Shown piece by piece: positions 1 to 8,194 of a DNA stretch of 64,000 nt. The notes beneath the pieces were generated by a model. The model was not told the DNA's origin. It saw only the letters and a program-made list of their open reading frames with translations, and searched no databases. Both the position numbers and the translations under genes were made by a program. The DNA is from Bacteroidetes bacterium GWF2_41_31 (GTDB lineage: Bacteria; Bacteroidota; Bacteroidia; Bacteroidales; F082), in NCBI GenBank assembly GCA_001769215.1, contig MEOL01000003.1, positions 95,224 through 159,223 on the forward strand. Reading direction: 5' to 3'. Each line of letters opens with the position of its first letter. The stretch's first letter is position 1.

Positions 1-2
1 TT

Positions 3-458
3 GATGCAGCACCAGGCACCATTAACTTTCAGAATAATCCGGTAAACGTGATTCGGTTTAAGTTTATTTCCTATCATGCCATTTCAGAATTAATTGAGTG
101 TTTTAGGGAAACAGGAATCGAGTTTATGAAATCAAAAAAGGTGGCCCCTTACACTTCCATCATCAAAATTCGCAGGCACTTCAAGATGAATGAAATCCAG
201 GAAGGCATCTTCCGCGACGGCGATAACAATCAAACTTATTATATTCAGGTACCCGTTCAATTGCGGTGGGTTACATTCGAGAAAATCACCATGCAATTGA
301 AATACAACCTGGAGAATAATAATTTTGATGCTGCACAAACCAGTGTTTTTACCGAGTTTGGGTTATTGGATTTGGTGCGCATCTACGATCTGGATGCGTC
401 TCCCGGGAAATTGCAGTTTATCAGAAACAATTATCTGGAAGCCATAAGCAAATTATAA
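3..458 (+). CDS. Unknown protein, 5' end outside the window
   Basis: The reading frame is open from the first full codon of the window (position 3), so this is the C-terminal part of a longer gene. A GTG at 48 could act as a start, but the codons before it read through without interruption, so truncation at the window edge is more likely. The visible 151 residues are soluble and mixed in charge, with no signal peptide, membrane segment or motif I recognise. The stop lies 10 bp before the ATG of the MscS-type channel gene, so the two are probably co-transcribed. No function is assigned. That it codes is moderately sure from frame length and tight spacing. Confidence 0.6.
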   Translation, partial: DAAPGTINFQNNPVNVIRFKFISYHAISELIECFRETGIEFMKSKKVAPYTSIIKIRRHFKMNEIQEGIFRDGDNNQTYYIQVPVQLRWVTFEKITMQLKYNLENNNFDAAQTSVFTEFGLLDLVRIYDLDASPGKLQFIRNNYLEAISKL

Positions 459-468
459 ATAAGAGTTG

Positions 469-1749
469 ATGTTTTTTAGGGAAGAATTAAAGTGCATTCA
501 AAGTCAGTCGGATCAGTTTTTACATGACATGGGATTTTCGGCCGACTCGACCGAAATCATCGTGCAAACCGGTGGTTATATTGTACTCGGGCTGTTGGCT
601 TATTTATTTTATCGGTTGACGGTAATCGCGGTTAAAGCCATCGTAGTTCCTATAATTAACCGATCAAAAAACCGGCTCGATGATTTGCTGATTAAAAATA
701 AATTTTTTAAGAAATTATCGTTCCTGGTTCCCGCACTGTGGATTTACTATATGGTTAGAAATCCATTCTTTACCTTCACGGAGACTTCGGATTTTTTTAG
801 GGGACTGATCACGGTATTTTTCTATTTTATTGCCGCCCTGGTCATCGATAGTGTGTTAAGTACCATCAATGACTATTATAACAGATATTCTTTTGCCAAG
901 GAGCATCCCATTGCCGGCCCCATTCAGGTTATTAAAATTATCACCTACTTATTGGCCCTTCTTGGTGTTATCGGCTATTTGCTCGAAAAAGACCTGAGCA
1001 CTTTGTTATTTGGTTTGGGCACCATTTCAGCAGTACTCATGTTAATTTTCAAAGACCCGATTCTGGGCTTCGCCGGTGGATTGCAGCTTACTTTTAATAA
1101 AATGGTGCGTATTGGTGACTGGATTACCATGAATAAATATGGTGCAGATGGTACAGTCATCGAAATAAATCTCACCACAGTTAAGGTGCAAAACTTTGAT
1201 AAAACCATTATTACCATTCCTACCTATGGCATGGTGACCGACAGCTTTCAAAACTGGCGTGGTATGGAAGAATCGGGCGGTAGGCGCATCAAACGTTCCA
1301 TCCTGATTGATATGGATACAGTGAAGTTTTGCACTCCGGAGATGCTGGAGCGATTTAAAAAGATTCAGATAATTGCCGATTATGTGAATAAGCGGGAGGT
1401 TGAAATTGCCGCCTATAACGAAAAGTTGGGTATTGATCATTCCATTAAGGTAAATGGACGCCGTCAAACCAACCTGGGAGTTTTTCAGGCATACCTGAAA
1501 GCCTATCTGAATAACCGTCCTGATATAAACACCGACATGACTTTTATCGTGAGGCAGTTGCAACCTACTGAAAAAGGAATACCTGTCGAGATTTATGTAT
1601 TTACGAACGTAACTGAATGGGTAGCATATGAGGAAATTCAGGTATCCATTTTTGACCACATACTGGCCGCAATACCTGAATTTGAGTTGCGGGTTTTTCA
1701 ATATCCAAGCAGCTTTAGCGGAATTCGGATACCCCCGGTCGAAGGGTAA
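469..1749 (+). CDS. MscS-family mechanosensitive channel, YbdG-like
   Basis: A 426-aa integral membrane protein. Hydrophobic segments lie near residues 30-60, 80-100, 110-135, 155-175 and 180-210. They are followed by the MscS pore-helix and beta-domain signature (FKDPILGFAGG, then RIGDWI near 220 and the TVKVQNFD/IPTYG strand region near 245-260). The long C-terminal domain and overall length fit the YbdG/miniconductance branch rather than the smaller MscS. The family opens under membrane tension to release solutes during hypo-osmotic shock. A TTG at 466 is in frame, but the ATG at 469 is the better start. It lies 10 bp after the preceding ORF and 42 bp before the PPK2 gene, suggesting one transcript. 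Confidence 0.9.
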   Translation: MFFREELKCIQSQSDQFLHDMGFSADSTEIIVQTGGYIVLGLLAYLFYRLTVIAVKAIVVPIINRSKNRLDDLLIKNKFFKKLSFLVPALWIYYMVRNPFFTFTETSDFFRGLITVFFYFIAALVIDSVLSTINDYYNRYSFAKEHPIAGPIQVIKIITYLLALLGVIGYLLEKDLSTLLFGLGTISAVLMLIFKDPILGFAGGLQLTFNKMVRIGDWITMNKYGADGTVIEINLTTVKVQNFDKTIITIPTYGMVTDSFQNWRGMEESGGRRIKRSILIDMDTVKFCTPEMLERFKKIQIIADYVNKREVEIAAYNEKLGIDHSIKVNGRRQTNLGVFQAYLKAYLNNRPDINTDMTFIVRQLQPTEKGIPVEIYVFTNVTEWVAYEEIQVSIFDHILAAIPEFELRVFQYPSSFSGIRIPPVEG

Positions 1750-1791
1750 GCGTGTGAATCGTTTCAGCAGCGATTTCTAAATGATAAAAAT

Positions 1792-2607
1792 ATGAAAAAG
1801 GAGAAAAATCATTTCGATGAAGATGGGCTGTTAAAAGAGAGTTATTATGAAAAGGAATACGCCAAACTTTGCATCAAACTGGTTGCAATGCAGGATTGGA
1901 TTAAAGCCAAAGGACTGAAAGTAGTTGTGATATTTGAAGGTCGGGATGCAGCAGGAAAAGGAGGGGTGATTAATCGGATCACCGAGCCGATGAACCCCAG
2001 GATATGCAGAGTGGTTGCTTTAGGCACACCTACCGAGAAAGAAAAAACCCAATGGTATTTTCAACGATATGTCGCCCATTTGCCCGCCGCAGGAGAAATG
2101 GTATTGTTCGACCGTTCATGGTACAACAGGGGAGGGGTAGAACATGTGATGGGCTTTTGTACCCAGAGCGAATATTGGGAATTTCTACGTTCGTGCCCTA
2201 ATTTTGAACAAATGCTCATCCGTTCCGGAATCATCCTGATCAAATTATGGTTTTCAGTAAGTAGTGAAGAACAGGAAAAACGCTTTCAATCACGACTGAA
2301 TGATCCGACAAAAAGATGGAAATTAAGCCCCATGGACTTGAAATCGCGTGAACTTTGGGTGGAATATTCAAAAGCAAAAGATACCATGTTCGATTATACC
2401 GACACGAAAATATCTCCCTGGTATGATGTGCCAGCTGATGATAAAAGGAAGGCCCGACTGAATACCATCAGGCATCTGTTAAATAAAATCCCCCATCACG
2501 ACCTGCCCCAGGAGGAAATCGAACTTAAACCGAGACGGCCTGAAGAAGAGTATACACGTCCTCCAATGGATGAACAAAACTTTGTGAAGGATTACTATAA
2601 AAGTTAG
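1792..2607 (+). CDS. ppk2: Polyphosphate kinase 2 (PPK2, class I)
   Basis: A 271-aa single-domain PPK2. The Walker A motif GRDAAGKGG is at residues 50-58 and the Walker B/lid region FDRSWYNR at 106-113, with the family's SPMDLKSRELW stretch near 190-200. PPK2 enzymes move phosphate between inorganic polyphosphate and nucleotides, usually making NTPs from NDPs (class I) or from NMPs (class II/III); the length and single domain fit class I. The enzyme is cytosolic. The gene follows the mechanosensitive channel by 42 bp on the same strand and converges on the nicotinamide riboside kinase-like gene. Nucleotide preference (ADP or GDP) cannot be read with confidence. Confidence 0.93.
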   Translation: MKKEKNHFDEDGLLKESYYEKEYAKLCIKLVAMQDWIKAKGLKVVVIFEGRDAAGKGGVINRITEPMNPRICRVVALGTPTEKEKTQWYFQRYVAHLPAAGEMVLFDRSWYNRGGVEHVMGFCTQSEYWEFLRSCPNFEQMLIRSGIILIKLWFSVSSEEQEKRFQSRLNDPTKRWKLSPMDLKSRELWVEYSKAKDTMFDYTDTKISPWYDVPADDKRKARLNTIRHLLNKIPHHDLPQEEIELKPRRPEEEYTRPPMDEQNFVKDYYKS

Positions 2608-2646
2608 CAGTTTTCTTGATCGTGTTCAAAGGCAACAAGTGAATTT

Positions 2647-3168
2647 TCAGATATTTCTTAACAAATAGACTTCTTTCAGGTGTTTTTGAGCCACTTCAAA
2701 TGCATCCAGACCCTTGTCCGTATGTAAGATAATAGTGTTTTCGAAGGGATGTTGCCGGCAGTATTTCTGGTGGCTGTCCCAGATATGTTCCACATACCAA
2801 TCGGGTTCTTTTCCCCATCTGATGTCCTTGTTTTTCCTTGCTAAAAATGTTTTTTTATCCAACGTCAGAAACAATTTTAGATCCATCAGGTTGTTGAGTC
2901 TTTCATCCTGAAAGGCAAAGATACCCTCCAGTATCACCAGCTCATGAAGGTTGATTTGTTTCAGTGCTTCTTTGTAAAATCGATCAAAATCAATGGAATC
3001 GGTGCATTCCCAGTCGGTGTGTCCGTTAATTTTTGGAATTTCACTGGTTGGGAAAGCGAAATCGTCCTGACAAAGACTGACCACATCTACTTCGTGGAAC
3101 ACTTTTTTTAGATTTCTTGCTAATGTAGATTTTCCGGCATTGCTAACGCCTCCTATTCCGATAACCAT
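2647..3168 (-). CDS. Nicotinamide riboside kinase-like P-loop kinase
   Basis: A 173-aa P-loop kinase. The Walker A motif GGVSNAGKST is at residues 6-15, followed by QDDF at 34-37 and a DSIDFDRF segment. This arrangement matches eukaryotic-type nicotinamide riboside kinases (NRK1) and, more distantly, uridine kinases. NRKs phosphorylate nicotinamide riboside to NMN for NAD salvage; nadB lies 5 kb away, but the two are not an operon. A -7 promoter element sits just upstream (3189-3196). The gene converges with ppk2 and follows the beta-helix lipoprotein gene by 32 bp. The kinase fold is certain; the nucleoside substrate is inferred and uridine cannot be excluded. Confidence 0.72.
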   Translation of the reverse strand: MVIGIGGVSNAGKSTLARNLKKVFHEVDVVSLCQDDFAFPTSEIPKINGHTDWECTDSIDFDRFYKEALKQINLHELVILEGIFAFQDERLNNLMDLKLFLTLDKKTFLARKNKDIRWGKEPDWYVEHIWDSHQKYCRQHPFENTIILHTDKGLDAFEVAQKHLKEVYLLRNI

Positions 3169-3188
3169 GAGGTTGTTTTAATTTGGCG

Positions 3189-3196
3189 CAAAAATA
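3189..3196 (-). promoter_or_regulatory. -7 element (TATTTTTG) upstream of NRK-like gene
   Basis: Read on the minus strand this is TATTTTTG, matching the Bacteroidota primary-sigma -7 consensus TAnnTTTG, 20 bp before the start codon at 3168. A clear -33 element is not visible because the upstream gene ends here. Confidence 0.45.
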
Positions 3197-3200
3197 GGGA

Positions 3201-4682
3201 TTAATCTTGTTTTTTTTCCTGTCCGGGCATAAACTGATAAGCACCGGCATCGGGATGGTTGAGCCTCAGGTTGTTGAGCAAGTCGTAGAGAACCTCTACC
3301 GCAATGGCAGGATCGCCGTAGTCGATGGCCGGTGACAGGGTGTCGAGGCGGTAATCGTTGACTGTGACATCTTTAAAAAGAGGATCTTCATTGCGCAGGA
3401 TGGTATTGAAGTTGACACCATCCTCCATTTTACGGGTGCTTCGTACCAGGCTGTGGCTAATAAAATAAAGCGAATCTGCTCCACCAACCATATCGGTTTC
3501 AAACTCATCTTTATTGGAGCCATAAACAATGCTGTTGGCCAGGGTGAAATTGAGGGCATATGGAATCGGATTATCCAGTGTGTCTAAAAGATAATTGTTG
3601 ATATATACGGCCGGATTGTTGCGCGCCGAATACGGCCAGAAATTACCAATGGTGGATTGTTTAAAATTGAAATATCCTCCACCATAAACCTCCAGACAAA
3701 ACCCTCCACAGTTAGCCAATATTGTATTACTTGCTTCAATATTGTAAATATGTGATAAAATTCCAGATCTACTCATGTTTTCAATGATGACATTGTGCAA
3801 TATGACCCGGTTATTGGCATAGTGAATGAACGACTCGGTTTGTAAGCCTATAAATCCGTTTTTAATCACCGCATTTTCAATAAGGTGGTCAGTTCCCGGA
3901 GTGCTTTCCATCAACCAGATGCGGTCCCACTGTCCGGGGAGTTCATCGTAACTTGATTCCAGGCGGTCGCCCTGAAAAGTAACCGGATTTTCGAGAGTTC
4001 CCTTCACTTGTAACAATCCATCCGAATAGGCCCAAAGTCCGCCGCCATCATGAAAATAAATCCTTGCTCCTTCATCGATAATCAGAGTACCGTAGGAATT
4101 GATCACGGCATATCCATAAATTACATAAGGCCGGTCGTTGGTCCAGTGAACAGTTTCAAGGCTGTCGGCCACAATTTTGTATTTTGGAAAGACGGATGAA
4201 TAGGTGTCGGCCACGATATAATGCGCGTCCTGCCCCCAGGCAATTAATTTAACGTGCTGCTCGTTGCCATTGGTGAAAAAAGTGAGTTCGTCTTCCACCA
4301 CATAGGGATTGTTGTTGTCCTGCGGATTGATGGTCACCCGAACAAACAAGTACAGGCTGTCGTTGCCGTTGATTTCAACATCCGAAAACGAAGAACCGGG
4401 TTCTCCATCCAGGTTGATGCGGTATGGTGACGAGGTGCCTCCGGTGAGGTTGATATTGCTGATGTTTAGTTTGTTATCCGATTTGTTGTATATCATCAGC
4501 CGCTTTGTAACGCTGCCAACCGTGGTGAAAACCGTGTCGAAGATAACCGAATCTGCCGAAAAACCGAGTTTAAGCGAACTATCGTGGTTGACGACATCCT
4601 CTTTCTTACAGGAGGCAAAAATCAACACAAGAAATGTGGTGGCGATCAGAAAGGACAGGCCGAAAGAGGGAAACAACTTCAT
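3201..4682 (-). CDS. Lipoprotein with right-handed beta-helix repeats
   Basis: A 493-aa protein with an N-terminal lipoprotein signal ending in FASC (Cys25), followed by a charged KKED stretch. After a beta-rich N-terminal region (residues 35-150), short hydrophobic and Asn/Gly-rich repeats near 190-420 read as a right-handed parallel beta-helix. The end has the AIDYGDP...DAGAYQF pattern seen in 'choice-of-anchor Q' proteins of Bacteroidota. It is probably attached to the outer membrane, possibly exposed at the cell surface. Beta-helices often bind or cleave polysaccharide, but no catalytic residues can be identified. It lies upstream of the NRK-like gene on the same strand. Confidence 0.75.
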   Translation of the reverse strand: MKLFPSFGLSFLIATTFLVLIFASCKKEDVVNHDSSLKLGFSADSVIFDTVFTTVGSVTKRLMIYNKSDNKLNISNINLTGGTSSPYRINLDGEPGSSFSDVEINGNDSLYLFVRVTINPQDNNNPYVVEDELTFFTNGNEQHVKLIAWGQDAHYIVADTYSSVFPKYKIVADSLETVHWTNDRPYVIYGYAVINSYGTLIIDEGARIYFHDGGGLWAYSDGLLQVKGTLENPVTFQGDRLESSYDELPGQWDRIWLMESTPGTDHLIENAVIKNGFIGLQTESFIHYANNRVILHNVIIENMSRSGILSHIYNIEASNTILANCGGFCLEVYGGGYFNFKQSTIGNFWPYSARNNPAVYINNYLLDTLDNPIPYALNFTLANSIVYGSNKDEFETDMVGGADSLYFISHSLVRSTRKMEDGVNFNTILRNEDPLFKDVTVNDYRLDTLSPAIDYGDPAIAVEVLYDLLNNLRLNHPDAGAYQFMPGQEKKQD

Positions 4683-4859
4683 AAACGCATCATTAATCAG
4701 GTGTGCAAAGATAAGTGAATACAGTTAAACCAAGACCAATCAATTATCCTGGTTTTAAGAAACGGAGTGTGATACAACCATTTCTTGTTGGTAATACATA
4801 CGTTTTTTCGGCATTATTATTGTATTTTTACGGCATTCATCCTGAAAACTGATAAGCAT

Positions 4860-5435
4860 ATGAATCAACTATTAAAGGCTGCAATTGTTTTGATCCTGAT
4901 GGTGATATCATCGGTAGAATTGCAGGCACAATACATGAACCTGGGGACGGCCACCCAGGAGGAATTCAAACCACAGCGTTGGTTTGTTGGGGGCATGCTG
5001 GGGGGAAGTTTCTCCGGTTATGGGGGCAGTTTTGAAATTGCACCCATTGTTGGATATAAGGTAACTCCTGAATTTCATGTAGGAACCAGGATTACCTATA
5101 TATACAGCAGCTTTAAATACAATAGCAATTCAACACGGTATCATTTAAACGATTATGGAGCCAGCTTGTTTGCGCGATATCAGTTTTATAAGCCTTTGTT
5201 TGGTCATGTTGAATATGAAGCTTTAAGTCTGGAACTTCCTCCATATGCGGTGGCTCCAGGTGAAAGTGTCAGGATGTTATTAAACAGCCTTTTTGTGGGT
5301 GGCGGCATCATTCAGCCATTGGGTGGCAGGGGATTTGCTACGATCGCCATTCTGTTTAATTTACTCGAAAACGAGTATTCAAGCTATGTATACTCCAATC
5401 CCATTATCAGGGTAGGATTTGGGGTTGGGTTGTAG
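4860..5435 (+). CDS. Outer-membrane beta-barrel family protein
   Basis: A 191-aa protein starting at ATG 4860. A TTG 75 bp upstream is in frame, but its peptide has no signal character, whereas MNQLLKAAIVLILMVIS followed by ELQAQ is a clean signal peptide. The mature protein alternates aromatic and polar residues (for example VGTRITYIYSSFKY and SLFARYQFY), is glycine-rich in turns, and ends in a strand running into VGFGVGL. This is typical of small OmpA/porin-like barrels of about eight strands in Bacteroidota. Substrate and role are unknown. It is divergent from the beta-helix lipoprotein gene and is followed by an unusual inverted-repeat spacer. Confidence 0.72.
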   Translation: MNQLLKAAIVLILMVISSVELQAQYMNLGTATQEEFKPQRWFVGGMLGGSFSGYGGSFEIAPIVGYKVTPEFHVGTRITYIYSSFKYNSNSTRYHLNDYGASLFARYQFYKPLFGHVEYEALSLELPPYAVAPGESVRMLLNSLFVGGGIIQPLGGRGFATIAILFNLLENEYSSYVYSNPIIRVGFGVGL

Positions 5436-5448
5436 AAATATCCGCAGG

Positions 5449-5529
5449 TCACTCTCGCAGTTCAAAAGTGATTCTCTGATTTGAACTATTTTCCGTTTAG
5501 AATCACTCTGTATGGTCGAAAAATAGTTC
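5449..5529. repeat. Three interlocked inverted repeats upstream of TRIC gene
   Basis: Three perfect inverted pairs overlap here: AGTTCAAA 5459-5466 with TTTGAACT 5480-5487; GTGATTCT 5468-5475 with AGAATCAC 5499-5506; GAACTATTTT 5483-5492 with AAAATAGTTC 5520-5529. A shorter TCACT/AGTGA pair (5449-5453/5467-5471) is also present. The first and third stems share bases 5483-5487 and cannot form together, and the second crosses both. No U-tract follows, so this is not an ordinary terminator. It could be an RNA switch, a protein-binding operator or a dispersed repeat. Confidence 0.5.
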
Positions 5530-5587
5530 TACGGAAGTTTACCTATTTTTACATCGGTTTTTAAAAGTGTAACAATTTCTGTTCGCG

Positions 5588-6196
5588 ATGGATGAAATAT
5601 TAAATTACATCAGTATCATTGGTGCTTTTGCTTTTGCCATTTCAGGGGCACTCACCGCCATGAACAACAAATTCGACCCGTTTGGTGTATTGATCATCGC
5701 TTTTGCAACGGCCGTGGGTGGTGGAACCATGCGCGACATGCTCATCGAAGGAAAACCGGTTTTCTGGTTGTACGAACCTGGCTACCTGTACTTTATTATT
5801 GCCGGAACCATCTTTGCCATTGTCTTTAGAGCCAAACTTAATTATATGCTTAAGCCCCTTTTCTTTTTCGATACCATCGGACTGGCTTTGTATACGGTAA
5901 TTGGTGTTCAGGTTGGACTTGAATACAACCTGAATTATATAAATTGCATCATTTTGGGCACCCTCACCGGTGCTTTTGGTGGGGTGATCCGCGATATCCT
6001 GGTGAATGAGGTGCCTGTCATCTTTAAGAAAGAAATTTATGCCACCGTGAGCATTGTGGGAGGAGCACTGTATCTGGTGCTTGACAAGTTGATTTTACAC
6101 CATCCGGTGATGCAATTTATACCGATGGTGTTTATTATTGTGTTCAGGTTGTTGATTGTGCGTTATAAAATTTCGTTGCCTTCTTTGTATAAATAA
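5588..6196 (+). CDS. Trimeric intracellular cation (TRIC/UPF0126) channel
   Basis: A 202-aa inner-membrane protein with seven hydrophobic segments in two homologous halves. Each half carries the glycine-rich hinge followed by Arg-Asp: VGGGTMRDML near residues 43-52 and FGGVIRDIL near 130-138. This internal duplication and length are diagnostic of the YadS/UPF0126 family, bacterial homologues of TRIC potassium channels. Members are homotrimeric, with a pore through each subunit. The gene stands alone between the outer-membrane barrel gene and a gene-poor spacer. The physiological ion and role in bacteria remain uncertain. Confidence 0.92.
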   Translation: MDEILNYISIIGAFAFAISGALTAMNNKFDPFGVLIIAFATAVGGGTMRDMLIEGKPVFWLYEPGYLYFIIAGTIFAIVFRAKLNYMLKPLFFFDTIGLALYTVIGVQVGLEYNLNYINCIILGTLTGAFGGVIRDILVNEVPVIFKKEIYATVSIVGGALYLVLDKLILHHPVMQFIPMVFIIVFRLLIVRYKISLPSLYK

Positions 6197-6610
6197 GGAG
6201 TAGGTTCCAACCTAATTTGTCTCAATGAAAAAGCGGACGAGGGAGGTTTTTCACAACAACCTTGTCGAAGAAAACATGATTCAAAATCCGGAATATCAGT
6301 CATTTCTGTCATTCCGATTGAGCATACTGAGGCACGAAGGATGCGAACAGAGGAATCCCCAAAAGAATAAGGCTGCCGTTGTGGCGAGTCATTATTTTGG
6401 CTTTCTTACACAGGGTTTTCTTTTAGTGTCGCATAACTTATCGATATATCAACCTGCTCAAATACTTTTATTGAAGTGCTTTCTCAAGCAACTTTGATAA
6501 AATCAGGTATAATAGACAAAATTCAGGCTAGAAACCGCTGTATCCCTTATAAATATTAGCTTTGATTCAAATCAAAGGTCCTGATGTAAAAACCATTGGT
6601 TTCAGTATTT
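6197..6610. other. Gene-free spacer with a repeat-like stretch
   Basis: There is no convincing gene. A 90-codon frame (6225-6497) has low-complexity, atypical composition and no start context. Bases 6307-6360, beginning GTCATTCCGATTGAG and ending GAGGAATCCCC, resemble the 'GTCATTCCGA...GAGGAATC' class of dispersed intergenic repeats in many Bacteroidota genomes, here with an internal insertion. The rest shows no hairpin with a U-tract and no recognisable promoter. Confidence 0.4.
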
Positions 6611-7510
6611 CTAGCTCCAGAGGCTTTCTGGATATTGTCCTTTTTCAACCAACTCGGCCACACGTTGAATAGTCACCGGTTTATCTTCCTGATAAGTCAC
6701 CCCAAACCACTGGTCGTTGCTGGTGAGCGTCCTGAAGCTGGCTTCATCGATTTTAATCAGGTTGTTGGCTACCAAGGGAATGTAAAACTCTGCTTTTAGC
6801 TGGTTTGCATTTTCATGGATAAATTTAGAAAAATCACGTTTCAACTGACTGAAAAACAAGGGAGTAAATCCCCAGAAATTCATGGAGACAATGTCATCAT
6901 CTTTCAATGGATATTCCGCCCCTGCTTCTTCAAAGAAAATACCTGCTTCCTTCCGGAGGATGCTGGTACGTTCAACCACATCAGTAAGGCATCCGTTTTT
7001 ACTCTGACAAATTCCCCGGCTTACGCTTCCGTTTTCCGACAACGTATTGGCCAGTTTATAACCCACCAGCGCATATTCGTTTTGTTGACGTTTGGGCTCG
7101 GTCAGGAAATCTGCCAGCACCTGAAAAGCTTCACGACCGTAAAAATCATCGGCATTGATCACGGCAAATGGCTCATTTACATATTTTTCAGCAACCAACA
7201 CAGCATGCCCTGTTCCCCATGGTTTTGTCCTTTCCTGGTTGAATTCAATACCTTGCGGGATGTTGTGAAGTTCCTGGAGGATGTATTCTGTTTTTATCTT
7301 TCCGGCCAACCGGGGTTCAAAGATGGCTTTAAAATCATCAATGATTTTGGGATTCAGTACAAATACCACTTTTCCAAATCCGGCCCTGATGGCATCGAAT
7401 ACGGAATAATCAATAATACTCTCGCCCGAAGGGCCAATTTTATCCATTTGTTTCACTCCGCCGTAGCGGCTTCCCACACCGGCTGCAAGTATAACGAGGG
7501 TTGGTTTCAT
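6611..7510 (-). CDS. NDP-sugar pyrophosphorylase-like nucleotidyltransferase
   Basis: A 299-aa protein of the NTP-transferase (GT-A-like Rossmann) fold. The N-terminal nucleotide-binding motif LAAGVGSRYGGVKQ is at residues 8-21, and PWGTGHA near 96-102 and INADDFYG near 118-125 supply the metal-binding Asp region. Such enzymes join a sugar-1-phosphate to NTP to give an NDP-sugar and pyrophosphate. The Tyr-Gly-Gly-Val-Lys-Gln variant is common in a Bacteroidota subgroup whose substrate is unclear. No sugar-modifying genes are adjacent, so the sugar cannot be inferred from context. It appears monocistronic, with a TAnnTTTG element 39 bp upstream. Confidence 0.85.
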   Translation of the reverse strand: MKPTLVILAAGVGSRYGGVKQMDKIGPSGESIIDYSVFDAIRAGFGKVVFVLNPKIIDDFKAIFEPRLAGKIKTEYILQELHNIPQGIEFNQERTKPWGTGHAVLVAEKYVNEPFAVINADDFYGREAFQVLADFLTEPKRQQNEYALVGYKLANTLSENGSVSRGICQSKNGCLTDVVERTSILRKEAGIFFEEAGAEYPLKDDDIVSMNFWGFTPLFFSQLKRDFSKFIHENANQLKAEFYIPLVANNLIKIDEASFRTLTSNDQWFGVTYQEDKPVTIQRVAELVEKGQYPESLWS

Positions 7511-7548
7511 GAGGTAGGTTTTAAAGGATCATTTATTTTAAACGCGGG

Positions 7549-7556
7549 CAAAAATA
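7549..7556 (-). promoter_or_regulatory. -7 element (TATTTTTG) for the nucleotidyltransferase
   Basis: On the minus strand this reads TATTTTTG, 38 bp upstream of the start at 7510, matching the Bacteroidota consensus. It lies in a 148-bp spacer between two minus-strand genes, so independent transcription is plausible. Confidence 0.5.
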
Positions 7557-7658
7557 AGGATTTTATAAAAGAGGAAATGACCAATTTAAGAAAGCTGGGT
7601 TTTTACCACCCCTCACACAGATAAAACGAAGAAATACACCTCTGTGGTTTATCACGAT

Positions 7659-8174
7659 TTATTCATCATACCAGCTGGCATACATATTATAATTGTTTGA
7701 AATGCGGTGGATTTCTCCTTCCAGCAGCGCGGTATCAACAGTCTTGATCAGGGTTGCCGGTACTCCTGCATAAACAGAACCCGACTTTACCACAGTGTTT
7801 TTTGCGATCAGGGCCCCGGCTGCGATCACCGAATTGCTCTCCACCACTACACCATCCATTAAAATGGCTCCCATGCCAATCAACACATTGTCGTGGATAG
7901 TGCATCCGTGAACAATGGCACCATGGGCAATGCTTACATTGTTTCCAATTCTGACCGGTGCTTTCTGATAGGTGCAATGAATAATGGCTCCATCCTGAAT
8001 ATTGACGTTGTTGCCAATGCGGATACTATGCACATCGCCACGGACAACGGCATTAAACCACACGCTGCAATCGACGCCCATCACCACATCTCCTGTGAGG
8101 GTTGCGTTATCGGCAATAAAACAGTTGTTGCCCCATTTGGGTGAGATTCCTTTTACTGATCTGATCGTTGGCAT
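7659..8174 (-). CDS. Gamma-class carbonic anhydrase family protein
   Basis: A 171-aa left-handed beta-helix protein made of hexapeptide repeats. The three histidines that bind metal in Cam-type gamma carbonic anhydrases are present at His66 (IIHCT), His84 and His89 (AHGAIVHG). The RGDVHSIRIG segment near 45-54 holds the conserved Arg and Asp. The protein lacks the acidic loop of Methanosarcina Cam, as do most bacterial YrdA/PaaY-like members, so hydration of CO2 is possible but unproven. It would form a cytosolic homotrimer. It starts 20 bp after the nadB stop and is probably co-transcribed with it. Confidence 0.88.
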   Translation of the reverse strand: MPTIRSVKGISPKWGNNCFIADNATLTGDVVMGVDCSVWFNAVVRGDVHSIRIGNNVNIQDGAIIHCTYQKAPVRIGNNVSIAHGAIVHGCTIHDNVLIGMGAILMDGVVVESNSVIAAGALIAKNTVVKSGSVYAGVPATLIKTVDTALLEGEIHRISNNYNMYASWYDE

Positions 8175-8194
8175 AACAATGCAATTTAGTTTGT

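Noticed and set aside
1042..1701. 219-codon minus-strand frame opposite the MscS gene
   Set aside because: It lies entirely inside a well-supported gene on the other strand; the MscS reading has clear family motifs and this one has none.
4785..4859. TTG start giving a longer outer-membrane protein
   Set aside because: The added peptide is not signal-like, while ATG 4860 begins a clean signal peptide.
6225..6497. 90-codon plus-strand frame in the spacer after the TRIC gene
   Set aside because: Odd composition, no start context or domain, and it overlaps the repeat-like stretch at 6307-6360.
6815..7624. 269-codon plus-strand frame opposite the nucleotidyltransferase
   Set aside because: Shadow of the minus-strand gene, whose LAAGVGSRYGG motif settles the true frame.
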